A stretch of 10,465 nucleotides of DNA, from positions 40,367 to 50,831 of the forward strand of contig KL571249.1 in the NCBI GenBank assembly GCA_000715855.1, written 5' to 3'. The notes beneath the pieces are model-generated. The model worked only from the letters and a program-made list of their open reading frames with translations, was not told where the DNA came from and did no database searches. Below, one piece after another: positions 1 to 6,307 of the stretch (position 1 is the first letter of the stretch; each line of letters opens with the position of its first letter). The translations under genes and the position numbers were made by a program. Origin of the DNA: Actinoplanes liguriensis. GTDB taxonomy: Bacteria; Actinomycetota; Actinomycetes; Mycobacteriales; Micromonosporaceae.

Positions 1-1693
1 CGGCCAGCCCGCCGATCCAGAGGTCCACGTCGTCCAGCCCGGAGGAGGACGCCGGCGCGTAGAGGAAGTCCGGCGAGTCCATCAGCGCCTCGGCGGCGGC
101 CCGCTTCGCGGCGGCTCCGGACGCGGACCGGATCGACGGGTCCGTCCCGTACGCGGCAATGAAGTTGACCAGCGACTCCGGGTGCTTCAGGTGCTCGCCG
201 AAGTCGACCCAGTTCAGGTACGGCGTGAGCCGCAACCCCCGGCGGAACGCGTTCAGCGGCGGCACGCTCTCGGAGCGCCCCCGGGCGATGTTGATGGCGG
301 CCAGATCGCTGGGCAGCCCGAGCAGCTTGTTCCGCAGCGTCCCGGTCACGAACTCGTCGATCTCGTTGCCGGTCTGCCCGGACATCCCGGTCACGATCTC
401 ACCGGCGGACTGCTCGGGGCTGAGGGTGCCGCCGTTCGTGAACGCGTCCGGGTTGAGGAACCCGTCCAGCAGCGGCACCGAGTCGTCGCCGCCGTCCGTG
501 CCGGTCCGCGCGATCGTCTCGGTCAGCATCGAGTGCCCGAACCGGTAGACGGCGTGCGCGAACTCCGCGTAGATCGCCGGGTTGATCTCGTCCTGGTACG
601 ACGCGAACGGATCGATCGCGGGCTGGATCTTGCGGGCGAACTCCTCGAAGACGATGTGCTGGTACTCCATCTCGTCGATGAACTTGGCCGCCTGGAAGAT
701 CCGCGTCCCGGTCCACTCCGCGGAGGAGCCGACGATCCGCTGGATGTCCCCGGCCAGGCGGTTGTGCTCGGAGTGGAAGATCTGATGAATCGCGGTCAGC
801 CCGATGTTCTCGTTGGCCCGGGAGTCACCCGCCACGTAGTGCCGGCCCAGCAGGGCGGCGTCGTAACCGGGCCGGGACGGGTCGGCGGCGTGGGCGACGT
901 CGGACAGGAACGGGGTGCCGACGCGCAGCACGTCCGACGGCACGGCGACCGGCGTGGACGTGTCGCCCTCGACCAGGCCGGTGCTCGTCACGTACTGCGG
1001 AAGGCCCCTCGCCGGACCGGGAACGACATTGCCGTACGCGTCGGCCAGCACTACCGGCACGTTCAGCGCGTCCGCGTCGGTCAACCGGAGTCCCAGCGCC
1101 CCGCTCGCCTGGCGCTTCACGTCGTCCCAGGTCGGCAGGCCGCCCGCGGCACCGGCGAGCAGCCGTCCGGTGGCGTGCGCGTTCTCGTCGTACTCGCGGA
1201 GGAAGACCTGGTGGGCGGGGTGCGACGTGTAGGTCTGGGAATTATCGGCGTACGGCGTCACGGTGTTCCCCGCGGACGCCCGGCTGAGGACCATGAACCG
1301 CAGCGACGGCGGCAGGCTCTCGCTGATCACCAGGGGGTCGTCGGCCGCGAGCGGGATGATCACCGCGCCGCCGCCCTTGACCGTCTGGTCGACGCCGTGG
1401 TCGAAGAACTGCCCGAAGAGCGTGAACCAGGAGTTGTACGGCGCGGAGAGCCCGGCGTCCGGTGTGACGTTCGGGATGCCGCCGGCCGGGTCGCCGCCGC
1501 GGGCCGCAGCGACCGCGGCCGGGTTGCTGGTGCTCTGGTCGGCGATCAGGTTGCTGATCAGCCGCGGTTCGGCGTCGGTCGCGTTCCGCTCGGCGTACCC
1601 GGGCCGGGTCTGCGCCGGGACGAGCCGGGGAAACGCCTGGTCGGCCGCCCCGAAGCCGGCCTGGCCGGCGCCGAGGTGGTTGCACGAGCCGTC
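1..1693 (-). CDS. Animal-type haem peroxidase, catalytic body (5' end separated by adapter; 3' end off window)
   Basis: This is the main part of a secreted haem peroxidase of the animal haem peroxidase (An_peroxidase, cyclooxygenase/myeloperoxidase-like) superfamily, whose members oxidise halides or organic substrates with H2O2. The frame is open on the minus strand from 1693 (DGSCNHLG) through 564 codons and leaves the window. Visible hallmarks are FGQFFDHGVDQ with the distal haem His at 1399-1397, GDSRANENIGLTAIHQIF with the catalytic Arg at 820-818, HSEHNRLAGDI, WTGTRIFQAAKFI, the proximal-His motif VYRFGHSML with His at 535-533, and the late family motif VDLWIGGLA at the window edge. All three key residues lie in one frame. 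The signal peptide is in another frame, at 1710-1883, on the far side of adapter sequence. The family call is firm. The natural substrate cannot be told, and the C-terminus is not in the window. Confidence 0.9.
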
Positions 1694-1694
1694 G

Positions 1695-1709
1695 GTGTAT
1701 AAGAGACAG
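1695..1709 (+). other. Nextera/Tn5 mosaic-end adapter remnant (assembly artefact)
   Basis: GTGTATAAGAGACAG matches the last 15 bases of the synthetic 19-base Tn5 mosaic end used in Nextera libraries. It sits exactly where the peroxidase frame breaks: signal peptide and N-terminus on the right, catalytic body in another frame on the left. There is one copy only, no partner in inverted orientation and no 9-bp target duplication, so it is not a transposon insertion. Confidence 0.93.
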
Positions 1710-1883
1710 GGTGGTGTTCGCGACGTGCGCCTCAGCGATCTTGATCTGCCCGAGGATGTAGGTGAGGTCGGCCGCGGTCACGGTGAACCCCTGGCCGATC
1801 GGGGCGGCCTGCGCGGCCGGCGCGGCGACGACCGCGGCGGCCAGCACGGCAGTTATCGCTACGGCGGAACGAAGCTTCGGCAA
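1710..1883 (-). CDS. Signal peptide and N-terminus of the haem peroxidase (split from its body)
   Basis: Fifty-eight codons from a TTG start at 1883 encode MPKLRSAVAITAVLAAAVVA..., a classical Sec signal peptide with a probable cleavage after AAQA. The mature start then reads IGQGFTVTAADLTYILGQIK and IAEAHVANTT. The start is chosen because GGAGG (1896-1892) lies 8 bases upstream of the TTG and no better in-frame start is seen. Read straight through, the frame enters the adapter (translated LSLIH) and then runs out of frame over the peroxidase body, so the apparent 213-residue product ending at 1242 is an artefact beyond about residue 58. The body resumes in another frame at 1693. From memory of related bacterial peroxidases, a short linker is expected between IAEAH and the DGSCN segment, so some real sequence may also be missing here. 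That last point is inference. Confidence 0.75.
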
Positions 1884-1890
1884 CGGGACG

Positions 1891-1936
1891 CCCTCCCAGC
1901 TCGATTTGCACGGATATGCCGTACATGCTGGGAGGG
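1891..1936 (-). promoter_or_regulatory. Inverted repeat covering the peroxidase ribosome binding site
   Basis: CCCTCCCAGC at 1891-1900 and GCTGGGAGGG at 1927-1936 form a perfect 10-bp inverted repeat with a 26-base spacer. The spacer itself holds a small ACGG/CCGT repeat (1910-1913 and 1919-1922). In the minus-strand transcript the arm nearer the gene contains GGAGG (1896-1892), the Shine-Dalgarno sequence of the TTG-started peroxidase, so the upstream arm could pair with it and hide it. It could instead be an operator or act as an intergenic attenuator between the membrane-protein gene and the peroxidase. The pairing is seen directly. The function is inference. Confidence 0.5.
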
Positions 1937-1963
1937 GCCGCTTTGGTCCGGCTCTAGTGGAAC

Positions 1964-2734
1964 TTAGTGCCCGTGGTGCTCCGGGCTCTCGGCCAGATCC
2001 GGTACGCCGTCGGACAGATCCACACCCGGTCCCGCCTCGTTCGCCGTGACCGTCACCCGGTCGGGCGTGGCGCCCGCCGAGCGCGCCATCGCCGCCCGCA
2101 CCGCCGCGACCTGACCGTCACCGAGCAGCGCCCCGAAATACCGGACGGTCAGCCCGGCCGGCTGCACCGTCGTCACGTAGTGGTTGAGCGAGTCGCTGAG
2201 GATCCCCTCGGCGTCCTCCGCCCTCGCCGCGGCGGCCGGGCTGACCCCGCTGGTCACGACGGCGAACGTGAGGTCGTGCACCAGCACCGTCTGCGCCACG
2301 TAGAACGCGACGTCGTCCGGCTGGTGATCGCGCATGAACGCCTCGGCCCGCTGCACGGTGACGCCCTCCGGCAGCACCAGCGTCAGCTCCGGCACCAGAT
2401 ACTGCAGCAGGTCCGCGCTGAACACCGCGAACGTCGCGTCGGTCAGCTCGCCGACCCCGGCCGCCCGCGCCGCCGCGCGCAACTCCGCGGCGACATGTCC
2501 CCGATCGGCATTCTTCTGCGGATGTACGGCGATCGCCGCCCGCCTGCGCACCATCGGCCCGTCGAACGTGGTGGTGGCGACCTCGTCCCCGGCGTCGCCG
2601 CCGATCGTGGCGGCCGCGGCCGGCGTCCCGGCCGGGGACGTGGCGAACCAGCCACCCGACCAGGCCGCCACCGCGACCGCGACCAGCACCAGGGCGAGAC
2701 TGAACGCCGCACCCCGGAACCTGGCGGGCATCAC
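1964..2734 (-). CDS. Membrane-anchored or secreted protein of unknown function, coupled to the multicopper oxidase
   Basis: This is a 256-residue protein that I do not recognise as a named family. It starts with MMPARFRG and then a single strongly hydrophobic segment at about residues 8-27 (an anchor or signal peptide), followed by an Ala/Gly/Thr-rich linker. A mixed alpha/beta region of about 190 residues with no cysteines, presumably outside the membrane, makes up the rest, and the tail ends in PEHHGH. The annotated GTG start (2734-2732) overlaps the TGA stop of the upstream oxidase by four bases (GTGA), and an ATG at 2731 is an equally good start. Either way translation is probably coupled, which ties the product to the oxidase. 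The His-rich tail next to a copper enzyme could suggest metal handling, but no copper-chaperone family motif was found. It ends 80 bases before the peroxidase start. Confidence 0.75.
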   Translation of the reverse strand: MMPARFRGAAFSLALVLVAVAVAAWSGGWFATSPAGTPAAAATIGGDAGDEVATTTFDGPMVRRRAAIAVHPQKNADRGHVAAELRAAARAAGVGELTDATFAVFSADLLQYLVPELTLVLPEGVTVQRAEAFMRDHQPDDVAFYVAQTVLVHDLTFAVVTSGVSPAAAARAEDAEGILSDSLNHYVTTVQPAGLTVRYFGALLGDGQVAAVRAAMARSAGATPDRVTVTANEAGPGVDLSDGVPDLAESPEHHGH

Positions 2735-4404
2735 GTGCCCAGGGGGTAGCTCGGGGCGTACGCCACGGGCAGCTCCGCCTCGGTCTCGGCCTTCGCCGGA
2801 TCCATGGTGATCGGGTTGTTGTTCTCCAGGTCACCGACCGCGAACTGGATCATCATGTCGCTGTCCTCGTGAACCAGGTTGTGGCAGTGCGTCATGTAGC
2901 GGCCGCCGACGTTGCCGTCACCGGTGGTGAACTGCATGAGCGCGGTGACCGTCTCGTTCTCGCCCAGGTAGAAGACGTCCTTGCCACCGCCCTCCCACGG
3001 GTGCGCCTTGCCGTCCGCGGTGGTGTTACGCGCGATGATCTGGGCGTCGATCAGGTGGATGTGGAACGAGTGGAACCAGCCACCGGACTCGTTCACCAGC
3101 TCCCAGATCTCCACGTCGTACGGCTTCGGGTTGCCCAGCACCCGCTTGAACTCGGACGCCTCGACGTCCGCCCAGGTCTCGCCGTTGACGGTCCACTCGC
3201 CGTGCTTGCGTTCGACTCGCAGGCGGCGGCGCGCGGTGGCCATCTCCGGCTTCAGCTTGTTGACCTCGATGGCGCCCCGGTTCGCGTACGGCTGCGGGCC
3301 CAGATCAAGAGAAGAAGGGATCTGGTACGTGTCGGCGGGGCCCGAGTCCGCGACGACCTCGAACTGCATGACCTTGCCGGTGTTGTCGAAGTCGACGTTG
3401 TTCTTGTTGCTCAGGTTCTTCAGCTCGATCTTCGTGCCGGGCTTGTACTTCCGGAAGTCGATCAGCACCTCGTAGCGCTCGGCGCCGCCCTGCCGCCACG
3501 ACGACACCGCGTTCACCTTCGGCGTCATGCCGGCGTCGTTGCCCACGACGTAGAACGGGTCACCGGTGCTCAGCGCGAACCGCCAGGAACGGGAGATCGA
3601 GGCGGCGAGCACCCGGAACCGGTACACCCGGGGCTTGACCTTCATCTTGGGCCACGGCACGCCGTTGACCATGACGATGTCGCCCATGAAGCCGGCGTTC
3701 CCGTCCGGCTCGAACGCGACCGAGCCGTCGGCGTTGAACGCGATGTCGTTGACGATCAGCGGCACGTCGAACTCGCCCTGCGGCAGTTGGGCGGTTTCGT
3801 AGGGATCTTTCAGGTGATACTGGGCGGCCAGACCGGAGTAGACGTTCTGCGCGGTGTCCCCATGGTTGTGGTCGTGGTACCAAAGGGTCCGGCCCTGCTG
3901 CCAGTTCGGGTACTTGTACGTCTTCACCTGACCAGGTTTCGTCTGATCGTTGGCGTAACCGTCGTACTGCGGCAGGGAGGCGGATCCGTGCAGGTGGGTG
4001 ACCGTGCTGAAAGGCCGCCCGTTGAGCGTGTTGATCTCGGAGAGCGCGTTGCAGATCCGGACCTCGGTACGGGTCCCCTGCTTCACGCGCAGGGTCGGCC
4101 CCGGGAAGATCCCGTTGTAGCCGGCGATCGTCGTGGTCAGGCCCGGCAGGATGCTTGCCTTCGCGAGCTTCTGGGTGAGCCGGTACTTCTGGAACGGGCC
4201 CATCTCGTCCACGCCCTCCTCGGCCGGCATCAGCACCGGCGGGCGACGGAACATGTTCGTGTACGGGGTCGGCATGTTCTTGGCCGAGAGCTTGCTGGAC
4301 GCCGCGACGACCTCGCCGCCGGCGGTCATCACGATCAGGCCGCCACCGCCGAGGGCCAGCGTGCCCTTGAGGAGATCGCGTCGACTCAGACTCCCGCGTG
4401 CCAT
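2731..4404 (-). CDS. Tat-exported multicopper oxidase (laccase/bilirubin-oxidase/CotA-like)
   Basis: This 557-residue three-domain multicopper oxidase couples one-electron oxidation of phenols, metals or similar substrates to four-electron reduction of O2. All four copper-binding segments are present: HLHG at residues 137-140, WYHDHNHGDT at about 175-184, HSFHIHL at 445-451, and HCHNLVHEDSDMM at 506-518, with type-1 Cys507 and probable axial Met517. The N-terminus SRRDLLKGTLALGGGG is a twin-arginine signal, so the folded, copper-loaded enzyme is exported outside the membrane. The ATG at 4404 is preceded by GAAGAGG at good spacing. It is the first gene of a minus-strand unit: its stop overlaps the start of the His-tailed membrane protein, and a haem peroxidase follows. 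It diverges from a SARP-type regulator. Its length is normal and no key ligand is missing. Laccase, bilirubin oxidase and phenoxazinone-synthase-type activities cannot be told apart from sequence alone. Confidence 0.95.
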   Translation of the reverse strand: MARGSLSRRDLLKGTLALGGGGLIVMTAGGEVVAASSKLSAKNMPTPYTNMFRRPPVLMPAEEGVDEMGPFQKYRLTQKLAKASILPGLTTTIAGYNGIFPGPTLRVKQGTRTEVRICNALSEINTLNGRPFSTVTHLHGSASLPQYDGYANDQTKPGQVKTYKYPNWQQGRTLWYHDHNHGDTAQNVYSGLAAQYHLKDPYETAQLPQGEFDVPLIVNDIAFNADGSVAFEPDGNAGFMGDIVMVNGVPWPKMKVKPRVYRFRVLAASISRSWRFALSTGDPFYVVGNDAGMTPKVNAVSSWRQGGAERYEVLIDFRKYKPGTKIELKNLSNKNNVDFDNTGKVMQFEVVADSGPADTYQIPSSLDLGPQPYANRGAIEVNKLKPEMATARRRLRVERKHGEWTVNGETWADVEASEFKRVLGNPKPYDVEIWELVNESGGWFHSFHIHLIDAQIIARNTTADGKAHPWEGGGKDVFYLGENETVTALMQFTTGDGNVGGRYMTHCHNLVHEDSDMMIQFAVGDLENNNPITMDPAKAETEAELPVAYAPSYPLGT

Positions 4405-4472
4405 CGGATACCTCTTCTTCCCAGGGTTTACACAGGGAGCCGAAACCTAGAGACCCGTTCTGAGGTGTTCCG
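4405..4472. promoter_or_regulatory. Divergent promoter region between oxidase and SARP regulator
   Basis: These 68 bases separate two divergent starts, so promoters for both genes must lie here or reach into their 5' ends. On the plus strand GAGGTG (4462-4467) is the ribosome binding site for the regulator. On the minus strand GAAGAGG precedes the oxidase ATG. A weak inverted repeat, GGTTT (4425-4429) and AAACC (4443-4447), could be part of an operator. I cannot assign -35/-10 boxes with confidence. The region is less GC-rich than its surroundings, as expected for a promoter. Confidence 0.45.
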
Positions 4473-5459
4473 TTGGCGATGCTGAAGCCCGCTGTTTCTC
4501 AACTCGGGCCGGGTTCTGGCGATCACCAGAACGTGGGACTGCGGGTCAGCGTGCTGGGACAACTCACCGTCGTCGACGGCGACGGCGGCATGCTGCCCGC
4601 CGGCGAGCTGCCCCGCCGCGCCCGTCAGGTGCTGGCCGTGCTCGCCGCCCGCCACGACCGGATCCAGTCCAAGGACGCGCTGGCCGACGCGGTGTGGGGC
4701 GAAGACCTGCCGGGCAACCACGCGGGGGCGCTGGAGCACTACGTCTCCGTCATCCGCCGGCGGCTGCAACCGACCGGCTCGCCCGCCACCTGGTTCATCG
4801 TCACCCGCTCCGGCGGCTACCTCTTCGACACCTCACGGGCCTCGCTCGACCTGGCCCAGCTGCGGGCACTCGTCCGGCGACTGGACGCGCAGGGGCCGGA
4901 CGACCTCCCGATCCACGAAGAGATCCTGGGGCTGGCCCGGCACCTGCCGTTCCCCGAGGACCCGTACGCCGACTGGGCCGAGCCGATCCGCTCCGAGGTC
5001 TCCGTCGTCGCCGTGAACGCCCTGCTCAGGCTGGCCACGGCGGCCCTGGCCGAGGACGCCCCGCGATCGTTGCGGCTGGCGCACGAGGCGATCGAGCTCA
5101 ACCCGTTCCTGGAGTCCGGCTACCACGCCGCGATGGCCGCCGCGGTCGCGATGGGCCGTCCCGACGACGCGCTGCGCATCTTCGAGCGCTGCCGCCAGGT
5201 GCTCGACAGCGAGCTGGGCGTGGCGCCGTCGGCCGAACTCGCCATGATCAAACAGGCTCCCGCCGCGGCGCCCGCGGTCGGCCGGCTCTCCGAGCGGTTC
5301 CTCGGGCGGCTCACCGAGATCCGGCTGATGGTCGAGCCGGGCACCCCGCCGGTGGTGCACATCGTCGGGCCGAACGGCTCCGGCAAGTCCGCGTTCCTGG
5401 CCGAACTCGGCCGGCACACACCCGGCCGGATCGGCATCGGCGACGCCGGATGTGTATAA
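4473..5459 (+). CDS. SARP/BTAD-type transcriptional regulator, N-terminal part (frame stopped by adapter)
   Basis: This is an AfsR/SARP-like activator: an OmpR-type winged-helix DNA-binding domain (about residues 23-118, from LRVSVLGQLTVVDG to TRSGGYLFDT), then a bacterial transcriptional activation (BTAD) helical domain (about 125-260, ending VLDSELGVAPSAELAM), then the start of a P-loop ATPase with Walker A GPNGSGKS (299-306). The family usually activates nearby secondary-metabolism or exported-enzyme genes. The TTG start at 4473 has GAGGTG 5 bases upstream; ATG at 4479 or GTG at 4533 are possible alternatives. The 328-residue product ends GDAGCV followed by TAA, but that stop lies within an 18-base adapter. 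The ATPase domain continues in the same frame at 5467-6209, so the true protein is about 572 residues. It diverges from the multicopper oxidase, which is a likely target. Confidence 0.88.
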   Translation: MAMLKPAVSQLGPGSGDHQNVGLRVSVLGQLTVVDGDGGMLPAGELPRRARQVLAVLAARHDRIQSKDALADAVWGEDLPGNHAGALEHYVSVIRRRLQPTGSPATWFIVTRSGGYLFDTSRASLDLAQLRALVRRLDAQGPDDLPIHEEILGLARHLPFPEDPYADWAEPIRSEVSVVAVNALLRLATAALAEDAPRSLRLAHEAIELNPFLESGYHAAMAAAVAMGRPDDALRIFERCRQVLDSELGVAPSAELAMIKQAPAAAPAVGRLSERFLGRLTEIRLMVEPGTPPVVHIVGPNGSGKSAFLAELGRHTPGRIGIGDAGCV

Positions 5460-5466
5460 GAGACAG
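5449..5466 (+). other. Nextera/Tn5 mosaic-end adapter remnant creating a false stop
   Basis: GATGTGTATAAGAGACAG matches 18 of the 19 bases of the synthetic mosaic end. It lies inside the ATPase domain of the SARP regulator and supplies an in-frame TAA at 5457-5459. Deleting just these 18 bases joins GGCGACGCCG to CCGTCGGCGTG in frame (GIGDA-AVGVLRLSW). There is no second end and no 9-bp duplication, so this is library adapter rather than a mobile element. Confidence 0.97.
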
Positions 5467-6209
5467 CCGTCGGCGTGCTCCGCCTGTCCTGGCTGCGCAG
5501 CGTCCTGACCGACCTGGACGCCACCCCGGAAGCGATCGGAGCGGTCGACCGGGCGCTGCCCGACCAGCCGCTGGGCCAGGCCGACCTGGAACTGATCGCG
5601 GCGACGTTCGACCGGCCGGAACCCGTCTACCTGGCCGTCGACGACGCCCGCAACCTGGACGCGGCAAGCGTCGCCGAGCTGGCCTGGCTCAGCGGGCACT
5701 GCCCCGGCCTGCGGATCGTGCTGACCTACGACTACCCGTCGCAGCTCTCCGGGCGGCCGCTCGCCGGGCTGGGCACACCGGTGGTGATGCGGCTCAGCCC
5801 GCTCACCGAACAGGAGCTGGAGCCGCTCGGCGACCCGGCGGTACGCCGGCTGACCGGTGGGATCCCGGCCCTGGTCGCGGTCGCCCGGCGGCCGGCCGAG
5901 GTGGCGAGCGCGGTGGCGATGCAGGTCGCCCGGCAACGGACCGAGTGGATGCCGCCGCTCGCCTGGGAACTGCTGCGGGTCTGCGCGGTGCTCGGCGACC
6001 TGGGCGCGGCCGAGCTGGCCGTGCTCACCGCGCAGCCGGTCGTCGACGTGCTCGGCTGCGTGGACGCGCTGGTCCACGCGCACCTGCTGCGCGAGTGCCC
6101 GGACGGGAAGGTCGGGCACGCCAGCTCGCTGATCTGCGCCGCGGTAGCCGGCCAGGTCTCCGCCGCCACGGTCCTCTACCTCCGCAAACAGCTGGCAGCC
6201 GCCTCCTGA
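5467..6209 (+). CDS. SARP regulator, C-terminal part (P-loop ATPase remainder)
   Basis: This stretch continues the frame that began at 4473. An apparent GTG start at 5475 exists, but no ribosome binding site precedes it, and the sequence upstream is adapter, so it is not an independent gene. It encodes the rest of a STAND-like ATPase domain. VYLAVDDARNLD is a good Walker B (hydrophobic strand ending DD). LRIVLTYDYPSQL fits the sensor strand, and WELLRVCAVLGDLGAAELAVL with DALVHAHLLREC fits the winged-helix that follows the NTPase in AfsR/LuxR-LAL-type regulators. The protein ends about 100 residues later at TGA 6207-6209. There is no long TPR tail, so this is a medium-size SARP of about 572 residues once the adapter is removed. 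Termination follows at the 6225-6289 hairpins. Confidence 0.82.
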
Positions 6210-6224
6210 CCAGCCCAGCTGGCC

Positions 6225-6260
6225 CTGACGGCTGAAAACAGCCCCCAAAACAGCCGTCAG
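6225..6260 (+). terminator. Hairpin after the SARP regulator
   Basis: CTGACGGCTG (6225-6234) and CAGCCGTCAG (6251-6260) are perfect 10-bp arms around a 16-base A- and C-rich loop, 15 bases after the regulator stop. There is no T run on the plus strand after it, as is common for actinobacterial terminators. Its last three bases are shared with the next hairpin. Confidence 0.65.
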
Positions 6261-6289
6261 CGCCAGCCGACGGTGGTCGGCTGGCGCTG
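6258..6289. terminator. Strong bidirectional hairpin between convergent genes
   Basis: CAGCGCCAGCCGAC (6258-6271) and GTCGGCTGGCGCTG (6276-6289) form a perfect 14-bp stem with a GGTG loop. It lies 49 bases after the regulator stop and 19 bases beyond the stop of the convergent PKD-protein gene. On the minus strand it is followed within about ten bases by TTTT (in GCTGTTTTGG), so it should terminate minus-strand transcripts and probably plus-strand ones as well. Confidence 0.8.
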
Positions 6290-6307
6290 GGGGCTGGGGC
6301 GGATGGG

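Noticed and set aside
182..1702. Long plus-strand open frame (506 codons) opposite the peroxidase
   Set aside because: Arg/Gly/Val/Asp-rich low-complexity translation typical of antisense frames in GC-rich DNA. The opposite strand carries clear peroxidase motifs.
3302..3326. CAGATC...GATCTG inverted repeat with a purine-rich spacer
   Set aside because: Lies within the oxidase coding sequence (around IPSSLDLGPQ) and is explained by codons; 6-bp arms are weak.
2869..4485. Long plus-strand open frame (538 codons) opposite the multicopper oxidase
   Set aside because: Shadow of the oxidase gene, which has all copper ligands and a ribosome binding site. The antisense translation has no recognisable domain.
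1695..5466. A natural Tn5-like or engineered transposon bounded by mosaic ends
   Set aside because: The ends are in direct rather than inverted orientation, no transposase or marker gene lies between them, there is no 9-bp target duplication, and the sequence is the synthetic mosaic end rather than a natural one.
4694..6248. Overlapping long frames on both strands across the SARP regulator
   Set aside because: Both run through the adapter and read as Arg/Pro/Gly-rich noise. Only the 4473 frame gives winged-helix, BTAD and Walker motifs.
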